Shown here: positions 7,870 to 17,128 of the stretch, in pieces | Numbering within the stretch: the first letter of the stretch is position 1 | Layout of the letters: every line of letters begins with the position of its first letter | Assembly: GCA_021203205.1 (NCBI GenBank) | Contig: JAJQBQ010000054.1 | Coordinates: 15,113 to 50,234, forward strand | Source: Lachnospiraceae bacterium | Lineage (GTDB): Bacteria > Bacillota > Clostridia > Lachnospirales > Lachnospiraceae | Length of the DNA stretch: 35,122 bases | Reading direction: 5' to 3' | Made by a program: the position numbers and the translations under genes | Notes under the pieces: generated by a model | Databases searched by the model: none | Told to the model about the DNA's origin: nothing | What the model saw: only the letters and a program-made list of their open reading frames with translations

Positions 7870-8461
7870 GTTTTTCCTCCTTTTTTAGATATTTTCCCTT
7901 TTTTTTCGCCTGTCCCGAACTGTCACGGGACAGAACATTCTAATACTCCCAGAGAATAACACAGTTCTTTCAAAAAATCCAGTGAAATTTGCAAAAAGCG
8001 GACAAAAAGTTTTCATATTTTTGTCACTTTTCACGAACTACCGTTTTTGCAAAAGAAATCCGGTCCGGATCCCCGATCAGGTTTGGGAATCTATCCCTAT
8101 TTTCATGTTCGCTTCACGATTCGAAGTTGCTTTTCACTGTGCTGTTCTCTGACAGAATTCCATGTTACATCGACCTTTTTCATGACTGATGCCGGATAGA
8201 AGTATTTCCATAGTAACTGCAAACTACCTCCTGCTTACCGGCTGAAAGCATAGTGGATGTTTCCTTGTTTCCGCCGGATTTCATCCCATGCTCTTCAAGC
8301 TCAGTTCCCCGGTCGACTTCATTTTATAAATCCACGGCAGCCTGTTTCCTCTTTTACAATTCGCAGACTGCCGTGTCTTTTTAGTTCTTATGGAATCATC
8401 CTCCGAAGACCGGATGATATATCATCTGTCCTCGTAAATTCTGATTCCGTTTCCATACGGT
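7870..8461 (-). other. 592-base intergenic leader, no gene
   Basis: I see no convincing gene. A hairpin ctgtcccg/cgggacag (about 7911-7934) sits in the leader just before the binding-protein ribosome binding site and could stabilise the mRNA. Only weak promoter matches (TGGATT, 17 bp, TATTCT on the minus strand near 7960) precede it. Short plus-strand frames here lack ribosome binding sites. Confidence 0.5.
8333..8375. terminator. Hairpin between permease and binding-protein genes
   Basis: The arms cacggcagcctg (8333-8344) and cagactgccgtg (8364-8375) pair over 12 positions with one wobble or mismatch. The T-tract is good on the plus strand (tcttttt) and weak on the minus strand. It may partly terminate minus-strand transcription before the lipoprotein gene. 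Confidence 0.4.
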
Positions 8462-9508
8462 TTACTGTCCGGTGATACCCGCGTTATCCACGGATTCCAC
8501 GAACTGTTTCTGCAGCACCAGGTACATCAGGAGCAGCGGCAGGATCGTCAGGATCGTACCGGCCATACGGTAGCTGGTGTTAACCGTAGCACTGAAGCTG
8601 CTGCCCGTAGAACTGGATGTGTAGGAAGTGAAGCTGTCGTCGAAGCTGGAAAGCTTTACTACCATGTTCGTCCAGTCGACAAGCGACTTCGACGATGATG
8701 TAGAGTTTACGATGTAGGTTGACGTCATGTAGGACTCATTCCAGTACCACACGAACGAGAACAGGAACACCACCAGCATAGCGCCCGATGCGGACGGAAT
8801 GCCGATTTTCCAGTACTGCTTGAAGTAGCCTGCGCCGTCGATCTTCGCCGCCTCATGCAGGGACGACGGGATCTGGCGGAAGAACTGCCAGCAGATGAGG
8901 ATGAACAGCGGTGCCTTTAAGCCCTGGCCTACGATCGCCGGGAGCACGAACGCCCAGATGGTGCCGAGAATTCCCAGGCTGTTGTAAACCTGGTAGGTCG
9001 GCGACATGGTCAGGCACTGCGGAAGTACCCAGGACAGGATCATGAAGCCCATCAGGAAGGTTTTGCCGCGGAAGTTGAACATGGCGAAGCCGTAACCGAT
9101 AAAGGAGCAAATCGCCACCTGAATCAGGGTCGGCACACCGGCCAGCACAATACTTTTCCACAGCGTGTTCCAGAAATCCATGACTCGGAACGCGGTCTTG
9201 TAGTTGTCCAGATAGAAGCTGGATGGGATCCAGTTGATGGACGAGTCTACCAGGTCGGACAGCGACATCATGGAGGTCGCAAACATCTTTAACAGAGGAT
9301 ATACGAAGACAAAGCTGATTGCCGTAAGGATCACATACAGGGCAATCTGTTCCAGCAGGCCCATGCGGTCTTTCGAACCCATCAGGATCTTGCGAACACG
9401 TTCTTTGCTCATAGGCAGCTTCGTCTGCTTTTTCAGGGCTTTGATCTCGGCCTTCTTGGCCTTCTTCTCGGCTCTGGTCATTTTCGGTTTCTTTTCGTCC
9501 TTAGCCAT
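8462..9508 (-). CDS. Sugar ABC permease, MalG/AraQ type
   Basis: Inner-membrane permease of a carbohydrate importer, 348 aa with about six membrane segments. The EAA loop (HEAAKIDGAGYFKQYWKIGIP, about residues 217-237) contacts the ATPase. Unusually, about 50 residues before the first membrane segment are rich in Lys, Glu and Ala. A Ser/Thr-rich insertion (residues about 270-310) lies before the last segment; together these make it longer than the usual 280 aa. The start has AAAGGAGG nine bases upstream and overlaps the end of the partner permease by 8 bases, indicating translational coupling. No ATPase gene is nearby, so a shared MsmX/MsiK-type ATPase is inferred. Confidence 0.92.
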   Translation of the reverse strand: MAKDEKKPKMTRAEKKAKKAEIKALKKQTKLPMSKERVRKILMGSKDRMGLLEQIALYVILTAISFVFVYPLLKMFATSMMSLSDLVDSSINWIPSSFYLDNYKTAFRVMDFWNTLWKSIVLAGVPTLIQVAICSFIGYGFAMFNFRGKTFLMGFMILSWVLPQCLTMSPTYQVYNSLGILGTIWAFVLPAIVGQGLKAPLFILICWQFFRQIPSSLHEAAKIDGAGYFKQYWKIGIPSASGAMLVVFLFSFVWYWNESYMTSTYIVNSTSSSKSLVDWTNMVVKLSSFDDSFTSYTSSSTGSSFSATVNTSYRMAGTILTILPLLLMYLVLQKQFVESVDNAGITGQ

Positions 9509-10754
9509 CGAGTCTGCCTCCTTTCTCCTCTTCTTTATACTTGCCCTTGGCCTTCAGTTCAGCGATCTGCTTTTCCTTCTTAGCCTCGGCAGCCTCAAAC
9601 TTCTTCGCGTTCTTCGCTACACGCTTCTCGGTCTTGGCCATCTGCTTGCGTGTGCGCTTCTCCATCTTCTTGTTCTTCTTGATCTGCTTGTCGTAGACAT
9701 CCTTCTTCGGCATCAGCAGCAGTGCCACCACGCCGGCAAGGAGAAGAACAACAATCGTGTACATGATTGCGAACGCGGAAGCGTAGTTCACGCCCAGCGT
9801 CGCGTCAAGCATCGCGCTCTTGATGGATGTAATCAGCGTACTGATGTTCTCATCCTGTGACAGCGAGATCAACGTGTAAATCGCGTTCAGCAGGATCATG
9901 GGCATCAGGGTCGGCAGCGTGATCTTCCAGAAACACTCCCATGAGGAACCGCCGTCGATCTTCGCCGCTTCGTAGAGAGCCGGATCCATCTTCTGCAGGG
10001 CAGAGATGAAAATCAGGATCTGAACGCCGGAATACCACAAGAACAGAATAATGTTCTCAAACACATAGCTGACTGCAGTCGCCAGGAAACCAGGCAGGTA
10101 GGTCGTCGCCAGTGTCGTGAAGGTCGACATATCTACGGCACTGATAACGTCCGTGGATGCGCCGGTCATCATGGACATGGTAGGACCGGAAACGATAACC
10201 ACCGGCAGGAAGAACAGGGTACGGTAAATGCCTTTTCCCTTGATCTCCGTGTTCAGCATCAATGCCATCAGCAGAGCGAACACCGTGATCAGAGGAACCG
10301 CGATCACCATCTTCATGAGGAAGGTACCCAGGTCAGACCAGAGGGTCAGGTTCTTGTTAAATACATTGGTAAAGTTTTCAAACGGGGTATCCAGTGCCTT
10401 ATAGCGGACACCGTAGATACCCAGATTCTGTCTTTCACAGAAAGCCCAGAAGACTGCCATGACGATGGGATATACAAGGAAGACGGCGGCACCGATGATC
10501 CACGGGAAGGTGAAGAAATATCCCCATCTTGCCTCTCTGGAGCGCAGCTTGCTCTTCATCTTAACCTTGATCTTCTTTTTCTTGCCGTTCTCATCGACCA
10601 TCTGGCCCTGGCCGGCAAGGATATCCTCTACCGTATACTTCTTCTTTTTCGCGCTGTCGGCGGTTGAAGCAGCGGCTTTCTGGCTTTTCGCCTTTGCTTC
10701 CTTGGTCTCTTTTACATCAGAGACTTCGGCTGTTTTCTTTTCTTTTTTTGCCAT
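9501..10754 (-). CDS. Sugar ABC permease, MalF/UgpA type
   Basis: Partner permease of 417 aa. The membrane core (about residues 83-345) carries the EAA motif YEAAKIDGGSSWECFWKITLP near residue 262. It is flanked by two unusual cytoplasmic extensions: an N-terminal Lys/Ala/Glu-rich tail of about 80 residues, and a C-terminal predicted coiled tail of about 68 residues with many Lys and Glu. Standard family members lack both and are around 300 aa. The start has AAGGAGG with good spacing, only 14 bases from the stop of the preceding DUF5696-like gene, and the end overlaps the next permease. It therefore belongs to one long polycistronic unit. Confidence 0.92.
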   Translation of the reverse strand: MAKKEKKTAEVSDVKETKEAKAKSQKAAASTADSAKKKKYTVEDILAGQGQMVDENGKKKKIKVKMKSKLRSREARWGYFFTFPWIIGAAVFLVYPIVMAVFWAFCERQNLGIYGVRYKALDTPFENFTNVFNKNLTLWSDLGTFLMKMVIAVPLITVFALLMALMLNTEIKGKGIYRTLFFLPVVIVSGPTMSMMTGASTDVISAVDMSTFTTLATTYLPGFLATAVSYVFENIILFLWYSGVQILIFISALQKMDPALYEAAKIDGGSSWECFWKITLPTLMPMILLNAIYTLISLSQDENISTLITSIKSAMLDATLGVNYASAFAIMYTIVVLLLAGVVALLLMPKKDVYDKQIKKNKKMEKRTRKQMAKTEKRVAKNAKKFEAAEAKKEKQIAELKAKGKYKEEEKGGRLDG

Positions 10755-10768
10755 CTTGCTTCACCTCC

Positions 10769-13234
10769 TTAATCCGGGCTGTAGGTAGCGAGGACTTCCC
10801 CGGTACTGGTATCATAGATGCTGAAGCATTCCGACTTCATGGCACCGATCTCGTCGTCGACGGTGACGGCGTTGCCATAGTTTACATAAACCTTGATGCC
10901 ATTGCTGTAGGTAACGATGCTCACATCGCCGCTGATTTCGTGGTCTGTGATCACCGCTCCGTCCGTCACATCCGCCAGATAGCCGAAGACTTCGTCGTAC
11001 TCCGCGATCTGATCGTAGAACGCGTTCGCCTCGGAGCTGTAAACCCAGTCAGAGTTCGTGTTCTCCAGAGCGCTCGGGCTCTCGTAGGTCAGGTAGAACG
11101 ACGGATATACGCCGGTCTCTGCCAGCTGCAGGAAGTATTCGCTGGTGTTCGCCTCAAAGTTGATGTATTCGGAATACATCGGGATGACACCCTTCAGTAC
11201 GATAGATACGAACGGTATCGACTCGCTCTCATAGATGTAGCCGGAGGTAGACAGCGGCATATCCAGGAACGCGTCCGTGTACTTCCACAGGTAGGAGTAC
11301 GGCTGCTCAAGGGCGATGTACATGCCATCCTTCTCAAGCTGTGCCAGTGTCTCCGCGTAGGTCGTCATGGTATCCAGACGGCTGTACTCCACACTCTTTC
11401 TCGAATAAGCGAACACCTCATTGGACAGTCCGCTTAAGCCGATGGCATAGAGACCGGTGTCCCGCATGCTGGATGCCAGGGAATTTACATTCGTCTGGGT
11501 CACCGTCGGATACAGGATCTTGAAGCTGGTGAACACGTTATCGTAGGTCGTCTCCTCGTAGGTGGTCTTATCCATCTTCTTCATGGCGTTCATGGAGCTG
11601 GACGTATCCGTGTTGATGGTAATGGCATCCTCCATAAGAACCAGCGTGTTGCCGTCTGCGGCCAGCGAATCGTAGAGATCCGCAAGGTCATTCTTGGTGC
11701 CGATGCTGGAGTCAACGCTCAGCTTCGTCACCGGAAGATCGTAAACGCCGCCGTTCTGCCAGCCTTCGTAAACCACCAGAAGATCACTGGCTCCTGCATC
11801 GGAGAGATCGTCAATGATCTGTTCCAGCTGCTCGATGGTCGTCATGGTAACGTCACGCTTCATGACCAGAAAGTCCTCAACATCGTCCGCGAGAACCTGG
11901 ATTCGCGTGTTAAAGGAAGTATCCGTACCGCCATCCTCTGCGGAAACCAGAGTTCCGTTCGAAAGGAGGTGTTCGCGGTAAGCAACCGCCAGACCCGCAT
12001 AGTCCGCATCCTCGCCGGTGGTGATGATGAAGGTGGCCCTTACATCTTCCAGCTGCACATCATCCTCAAGCACGGTGGTAGAAGTGCCGCTGCTGCCCGC
12101 ATCCGATTTCTCACTTACAGTGTCGCGATAGATGTACTGCACGGCGATGTAGTTCCAGAAATGGTTCTGCGCACCGTTCATGTTGGCGTACAGCATGGCG
12201 CTGGAATCGCCCTCATCGATGGAGCAGAGAACAGCGGCCTGCGTGTCCGTGTAAACCATGCCGTAGATCGGCAGAATCACGTCATTCGGGTCATTCGCCG
12301 TGTTGTAGGTTCTGCCCTTGAACGTGTAGGTGGAAGTGCTGGCTTCGAAGTTATCGAGACCCATATCACTGTCCTGACGTCCGTAAATACGGGATACCCA
12401 CGGGGATGTATACTTACGGTTGTTGTCCTGCAGTTCGATGATCATGCCGTTGCCGTCCGGAACGATCATGTAACCCTCACGGGCATCGATCTGCGTCTTG
12501 CCCATTAGCGGGAATGCGTAGAGGTAACCGAGGTAATAGGTATAACCATCGCTTGTAGCCTCTTCGCCTTCCACAAGGCTGCTGATCGGGATGTAGTACT
12601 CCACGCCCTCATCGGTCAGGGAGATATTTACATCAAACTCAATGTTGTACTGTTCATAGTTGACATGGCAGATGAAGCCGTTGGACTGCATCATGTATGT
12701 CAGCGTAGCGTTCTTCGCACCTGTCTTTGCGTTGCTCATGGCTGCGGACGCGAAACGTGTCGTCGATTCCAGCTCATAAGCCACCTGGATGACGATGCCT
12801 GAATCAAAGAACTCTGCCCAGGCGTCGCCGAGGTTGGAGGTCAGCTGATTCTGGTAAGCCAGCTCATTTTCGTCCGCCGTGGACTCGATGATGGCTCCGT
12901 TTTCCTTGCAGCGGATCAGGATGGAGAGGTTCTCCTCCTTCAGGTAAAGCTCGAACTTGTCATTCTCGCACACGAACTCGTGACCCTTGATCTCATCCTG
13001 CTTGGAATCCACCGTAACTTCCGACTGGATCTCGGCTTTCACTTCTTCCCAGACGAGCGCATCGGTCGCAGAAGCATCCGTATCGGACGAAGTATCGTCT
13101 TCCGTGGCTTCCGTCTCCGTCGTTTCCGTCGTATCTTCATCACTGTCGGAGGTGGCGAAGGAAACGATTGGTACTACCATCACAAAAATCAGGAGAAAAG
13201 CAAGCAATCGTTTAATTTGTTTTTTACGAGCCAA
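10769..13234 (-). CDS. Secreted DUF5696-like protein
   Basis: A secreted protein of about 821 aa. I place the start at the TTG at 13234, which has AGAGGTGG nine bases upstream and gives a clean signal peptide (KKQIKRLLAFLLIFVMV). ATG starts at 13255 or 13270 would overlap the previous gene more and lack a ribosome binding site. After the signal comes an acidic Thr/Ser/Asp-rich linker, then a beta-rich region and a region with alternating strands and helices (LLVVYEGWQNGG) that could be a TIM-barrel-like fold. From memory it resembles DUF5696 proteins of Firmicutes that neighbour Yip1 and sugar ABC genes. No catalytic role is established. It overlaps the Yip1 gene by 11 bases. An extracytoplasmic glycan-processing or glycan-presenting role is inference. 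Confidence 0.72.
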   Translation of the reverse strand: MARKKQIKRLLAFLLIFVMVVPIVSFATSDSDEDTTETTETEATEDDTSSDTDASATDALVWEEVKAEIQSEVTVDSKQDEIKGHEFVCENDKFELYLKEENLSILIRCKENGAIIESTADENELAYQNQLTSNLGDAWAEFFDSGIVIQVAYELESTTRFASAAMSNAKTGAKNATLTYMMQSNGFICHVNYEQYNIEFDVNISLTDEGVEYYIPISSLVEGEEATSDGYTYYLGYLYAFPLMGKTQIDAREGYMIVPDGNGMIIELQDNNRKYTSPWVSRIYGRQDSDMGLDNFEASTSTYTFKGRTYNTANDPNDVILPIYGMVYTDTQAAVLCSIDEGDSSAMLYANMNGAQNHFWNYIAVQYIYRDTVSEKSDAGSSGTSTTVLEDDVQLEDVRATFIITTGEDADYAGLAVAYREHLLSNGTLVSAEDGGTDTSFNTRIQVLADDVEDFLVMKRDVTMTTIEQLEQIIDDLSDAGASDLLVVYEGWQNGGVYDLPVTKLSVDSSIGTKNDLADLYDSLAADGNTLVLMEDAITINTDTSSSMNAMKKMDKTTYEETTYDNVFTSFKILYPTVTQTNVNSLASSMRDTGLYAIGLSGLSNEVFAYSRKSVEYSRLDTMTTYAETLAQLEKDGMYIALEQPYSYLWKYTDAFLDMPLSTSGYIYESESIPFVSIVLKGVIPMYSEYINFEANTSEYFLQLAETGVYPSFYLTYESPSALENTNSDWVYSSEANAFYDQIAEYDEVFGYLADVTDGAVITDHEISGDVSIVTYSNGIKVYVNYGNAVTVDDEIGAMKSECFSIYDTSTGEVLATYSPD

Positions 13235-15293
13235 TTCGATACACCACCTCTCCATATACAGAAGATACAAACTCTACCACCTGCATGGCCAGTACGTACA
13301 TAATGAATGCCGCTACTACGAAGATGAATGCCGCGAACACAGTCAGCAGGATGACCTTTACGGTTTCCTTGAAGCTGTAGTTGTTGATCTCCATCACCGA
13401 GATGAACACCAGAATGACCACCCATGCGATCATGATAATATTTGCAAATTCGATAATAAAAATCTCGTTGTTCGTCACAACCAGGCCGAACAGATAGATG
13501 AACGGCTGAATTGCGAAATAAGGTCCGAAGGAGTAAATGTAGCCCTGAAGCGTATCCTTGAACTTACCTTCACCGTCGCTGATACAGGTAACCAGGTAGG
13601 TCACGGCAGCAGCAGCGAGGAAACCGAAGATAACAATCAGACAGTCCTGAGGAATCGCGTAATAACCATCTTTCACGGACTTCACGATAAAGCCGCAGAA
13701 GTACTTGGAAACCACATTGTAGACGATCATAATAACCATCAGGATCGCGCAGGAGAGATAGGACTGTTTGCCTTTTCTCTTCACCTGGTAAGCTCCCTCC
13801 ACCGGGTGTCTCATGTAGGTGAACATATAAGTGCAAAGCTGCCAGGTCTTCCGCTTCGTAACCACGGAGGTTACCCTGCGCACCGGATTCAGGATGCCCT
13901 TCTTCTTGTCAAAGTTCTTGATGACTCTGTAGAGAATGTAGAGCACTACGATGACAATCACCGCCGGCGCGATATAGTTTGTCATCCAGACGTTACGAAC
14001 TTCCCAGAAGGAGTCCGAATAGCCGTCCACTTCCTTCGCCAGACGATAATATGTCATGGCGTTCTCATAGTCGCCTTCCTGATACAGCGCTTCTGCCATT
14101 GCAAGGTTTGCGTAGTCAAACAGAGCGTTCATCGGGATGATCTTTGTCAGCGGCTCTTTGGAAGCCGTGTACTGACCTTTCTGGTACAGGGTCAGAGATT
14201 CGTGAACCAGCTCCGAGAACTCGGTGGTGGTGAATACCTGAATCTCGTTCGCGGTACCGTCGAGGGTGTAGATCTTGTCGTTGCTGTCCACATCGATTGC
14301 TACGATGTTGCCAAACAGACCTTTACGGTAAATACCGGTGTCAGCGCCGCCGAACATGAAGAGCAGCGTGCCTTCCTTTGTATACTCATAGATGAAGTAC
14401 TGGCTTGCCACATAAATGTTCTCGTATGCGCCTACGGCTACTGCCGCAGCACCGCTTGCCGGAATGTCCATATCGATCAGGTTCGTACCTGCGATGTTCA
14501 GCTTCTTCACCGGAACGTCGTCCGCTGCGGTGATGGTGTAGATCAGGCCCTTGTCATCGATGGCGGTGTTGTTGATAGCCAGCGGCGTAGCGGTGATCCA
14601 GCGGTCCGCTGCTTCATCACTTAAGACCATCTTCAGGAACTTATAGTACAGAGAAAGGTCTGTGCTGTTGGTTCCGAAGTAGCCGAGGAAGGTACCGCCG
14701 TCCGTCTCGGAAATCTGTGCGAGACCGTTGGTGTTACCGGAGCAGACGATGTACATGGTACCGCCGTCCGCAACAGCTACCTTGGTAGGAGCGAATACGC
14801 CTGTGCCGTACAGTGGGCTGTCCGGCTTGCCGTACTCGGCAATCTTGTTACCTTCCGAGTCGAATACAACAATAGCGCCGTTATTGGTGCTGTAGTAGTT
14901 TGCGTCAGCCACATACATGGTGCCGTCGTCCATCACGTAGATGCCGGACGGAGCCTGCAGGTTTTCTTCAAACTCCAGAAGCACGGTGTCCTTGTTGATG
15001 TCGTATACAATGATCTTCGGTGTAATGGAACCGTCCGAAGTACCTGCGTCCACCACATAGGCCACGTTGTTTAAGATTTTCATATCCTGCGCAGAGCCGA
15101 GTTCGTAGTCGCCGAGCTTGGTGAGCGTCTTTTCGGAAATGTACGCAGTCTGGGTTGCCACCAGTTCTCCGTATCCGTTCTGTGTATATGTCTTATACGG
15201 TACGTCCGCGTTTGTCTGCATCGGACTTACCAGAGTTACCAGCATACAGAGAGCAATACAGAGAGTCACAATGACTTTAATTCTTTTTTTCAT
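13224..15293 (-). CDS. Beta-propeller/TPR/Yip1 membrane protein
   Basis: A 689-aa protein with three parts. After a signal peptide (MKKRIKVIVTLCIALCMLV), residues about 30-365 hold repeated short strands typical of NHL-like beta-propellers (PSGIYVMDDGTMYVADA, PTKVAVADGGTMYIV). Residues about 370-425 look like TPR helices (ALYQEGDYENAMTYYRLAKE). A membrane segment at 436-456 then leads to a C-terminal domain with five more segments (510-531, 550-568, 584-606, 611-634, 642-668) resembling the Yip1 family. The propeller would face outside, with the Yip1 part in the membrane. The start has AAGGAGG. It sits between the two ABC permease sets, suggesting a sensing, scaffolding or coupling role in uptake, which is inference. 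Confidence 0.75.
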   Translation of the reverse strand: MKKRIKVIVTLCIALCMLVTLVSPMQTNADVPYKTYTQNGYGELVATQTAYISEKTLTKLGDYELGSAQDMKILNNVAYVVDAGTSDGSITPKIIVYDINKDTVLLEFEENLQAPSGIYVMDDGTMYVADANYYSTNNGAIVVFDSEGNKIAEYGKPDSPLYGTGVFAPTKVAVADGGTMYIVCSGNTNGLAQISETDGGTFLGYFGTNSTDLSLYYKFLKMVLSDEAADRWITATPLAINNTAIDDKGLIYTITAADDVPVKKLNIAGTNLIDMDIPASGAAAVAVGAYENIYVASQYFIYEYTKEGTLLFMFGGADTGIYRKGLFGNIVAIDVDSNDKIYTLDGTANEIQVFTTTEFSELVHESLTLYQKGQYTASKEPLTKIIPMNALFDYANLAMAEALYQEGDYENAMTYYRLAKEVDGYSDSFWEVRNVWMTNYIAPAVIVIVVLYILYRVIKNFDKKKGILNPVRRVTSVVTKRKTWQLCTYMFTYMRHPVEGAYQVKRKGKQSYLSCAILMVIMIVYNVVSKYFCGFIVKSVKDGYYAIPQDCLIVIFGFLAAAAVTYLVTCISDGEGKFKDTLQGYIYSFGPYFAIQPFIYLFGLVVTNNEIFIIEFANIIMIAWVVILVFISVMEINNYSFKETVKVILLTVFAAFIFVVAAFIMYVLAMQVVEFVSSVYGEVVYRIGS

Positions 15294-15342
15294 ATTGTCC
15301 TCCTTGATTCATATTCTTTCATTTAAACCTAAATCGTCACGA

Positions 15343-16209
15343 TTACTTGATACCGGAACTTGCCATGGTGTTCATAACGTCTTTCTGAACGACGATGAAC
15401 AGAATCAGGTTCGGTATGAACATGATCAGGGAGGCTGCCGCCGCGACACCCTGGCCGGCTACGACGTTATTCGAGTTGGCCAGTGTATTCATGTAGAATG
15501 CCAGTGTCTTCATGCTGTCGGTGTTGACGTAGTTGTTCGAACTTTCAAGATAACTCCATACCTGCTGGAAGGAGAGAATCATGCCAGTCGAAATCGCGGG
15601 CCTTACCAACGGGAGGATGATCCTCCAGTAGATGGTCCACGCGTTCGCGCCGTCGATGGACGCCGCTTCCAGAAGCGCGTCCGGAACACCGTCAATGAAC
15701 TGTTTGATCAGGAACAGGGTAACCGGGGCCGCCAGAAGAGGCAGAATGTGCGCCCAGTACGTGTTTGTGATGCCAAGACCAGAAACAATCAGATACCTCG
15801 GGATGGCTACGGCCGTCGCAACGAACATCAGGGCTGTCTGGTTCAGGCTCCAGATGGTGTCATGCAGAGCAAACTTCATCTTGGAGAGTGCGAAACCGGC
15901 CATTGTGGAGATGAGGATGTTTCCTGCCACCACGATCACGGTAACGAACAGACTGTTTAACACGTAACGGCTTAAGGGTATGCCCGCAGTCCTTGCGGAA
16001 CGCATCAGCTCTCTGAAGTTATCCCACGTGGGGTTTACCACGTAAAACTTCGCCGGGAAAGCGAACAGCTCTGCCATAGGCTTAAACGCATGCACGAAAA
16101 TGAACTCGAGAGGGAGAAACATGAACAACGCAAGCGGTATTAGCACAATGTAAAGCTTGATCTGATCCTTGTTAAAGTGCTCAGGTCCAATTCTGTGTCC
16201 TTTATACAT
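15343..16209 (-). CDS. Sugar ABC permease, MalG type
   Basis: Carbohydrate ABC permease of 288 aa, the usual length, with six membrane segments. The EAA motif (LEAASIDGANAWTIYWRIILP) is at about residues 180-200. The start has AAAGGAG eight bases upstream. It is 18 bases from the preceding permease and 49 bases before the Yip1 gene on the same strand. It pairs with the permease at 16228-17112 and the large binding protein at 17129-20266 to form the first of two importers in the cluster. Unlike the second set, it has no lysine-rich tails. Confidence 0.93.
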   Translation of the reverse strand: MYKGHRIGPEHFNKDQIKLYIVLIPLALFMFLPLEFIFVHAFKPMAELFAFPAKFYVVNPTWDNFRELMRSARTAGIPLSRYVLNSLFVTVIVVAGNILISTMAGFALSKMKFALHDTIWSLNQTALMFVATAVAIPRYLIVSGLGITNTYWAHILPLLAAPVTLFLIKQFIDGVPDALLEAASIDGANAWTIYWRIILPLVRPAISTGMILSFQQVWSYLESSNNYVNTDSMKTLAFYMNTLANSNNVVAGQGVAAAASLIMFIPNLILFIVVQKDVMNTMASSGIK

Positions 16210-16227
16210 GGCTTATTCTCCTTTCTC

Positions 16228-17112
16228 TCAATCTTTTTCCGTAAACAGCGTGTTGAACACCTTGGAGAACACCATGATGATCAGCAGCAGTACCACGGAG
16301 CAGGCCGCGGCATAACCCATCTCATAACGGATATATCCATAGTCGTCAATATGGTTTACGATCAGCTGTCCGGCATAGCCCGGGGTCGGGTTGGAGCCTG
16401 ACAGGGTAACACCGATGGAACCGTTGTTGAAGGTGTTAACGATAGCCATAACGGCTGCGAATAACATCTGCGGAAGCATCGTCGGAATGGTGATATAGAT
16501 CATCTCCTGGAAACGGTTCTTGATACCGTCGATGGAGCCTGCCTCGTAAAGTTCCTCATCGCAGTTCATGATACCTGCAAGGATAGACAGGAAGCCTACA
16601 CCGCAGGCAGACCATAAGCCTACGATGATCATGATCGGCAACAGCCAGGTCGAGCTTGACAGGAAGGTGATCGGCTCCGTGTAGAAGCCCCATTCTATCA
16701 TGTAAGCGTTGACCAGACCAAGGCGGTCGCCGGAGAAGATCATCTTCCACAGTACGCCCATGGCGGTACCCATCGTCAGAGACGGTGAATAGAAGATCAG
16801 CGCGAGGATCGTTCTCGGAACTCTGGTCAGCTGAGCGATAGCCCATGCAAGCAGGAAGGAGAGGGCATATCCGCCCGGACCTACGATAACCGAAAACTCA
16901 ATGGTGTTCGGCAGCACATACTGCATGAAGACAGAATCGCTGGTGATCAGGTTTACATAGTTTCTGAACCAAACAATGTTCGGCATGTTTACCGTATCGA
17001 AGTCCGTCAGGGAAAGGAAGATAGCCACGATAACCGGAAGTCCGATGAAGACGATAAACAGGATCAGGAATGGAGCCAGAAACAAATATGGTGTTGATTT
17101 ACTTGTTCTCAT
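16228..17112 (-). CDS. Sugar ABC permease, UgpA type
   Basis: Carbohydrate ABC permease of 294 aa with six membrane segments. The EAA-like loop YEAGSIDGIKNRFQEMIYIT at about residue 189 has Gly in place of the second Ala of the motif. The start has GGAGAGGAG about seven bases upstream. It follows the large binding protein by 16 bases, so it is in the same operon. It is expected to form the heterodimeric channel with the product of 15343-16209. Confidence 0.93.
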   Translation of the reverse strand: MRTSKSTPYLFLAPFLILFIVFIGLPVIVAIFLSLTDFDTVNMPNIVWFRNYVNLITSDSVFMQYVLPNTIEFSVIVGPGGYALSFLLAWAIAQLTRVPRTILALIFYSPSLTMGTAMGVLWKMIFSGDRLGLVNAYMIEWGFYTEPITFLSSSTWLLPIMIIVGLWSACGVGFLSILAGIMNCDEELYEAGSIDGIKNRFQEMIYITIPTMLPQMLFAAVMAIVNTFNNGSIGVTLSGSNPTPGYAGQLIVNHIDDYGYIRYEMGYAAACSVVLLLIIMVFSKVFNTLFTEKD

Positions 17113-17128
17113 ACTTTTTTCTCCTCTC

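Noticed and set aside
12987-14624. 545-codon plus-strand frame
   Set aside because: Antisense to the Yip1 and DUF5696-like genes, with His/Arg/Asp-rich composition typical of shadow frames.
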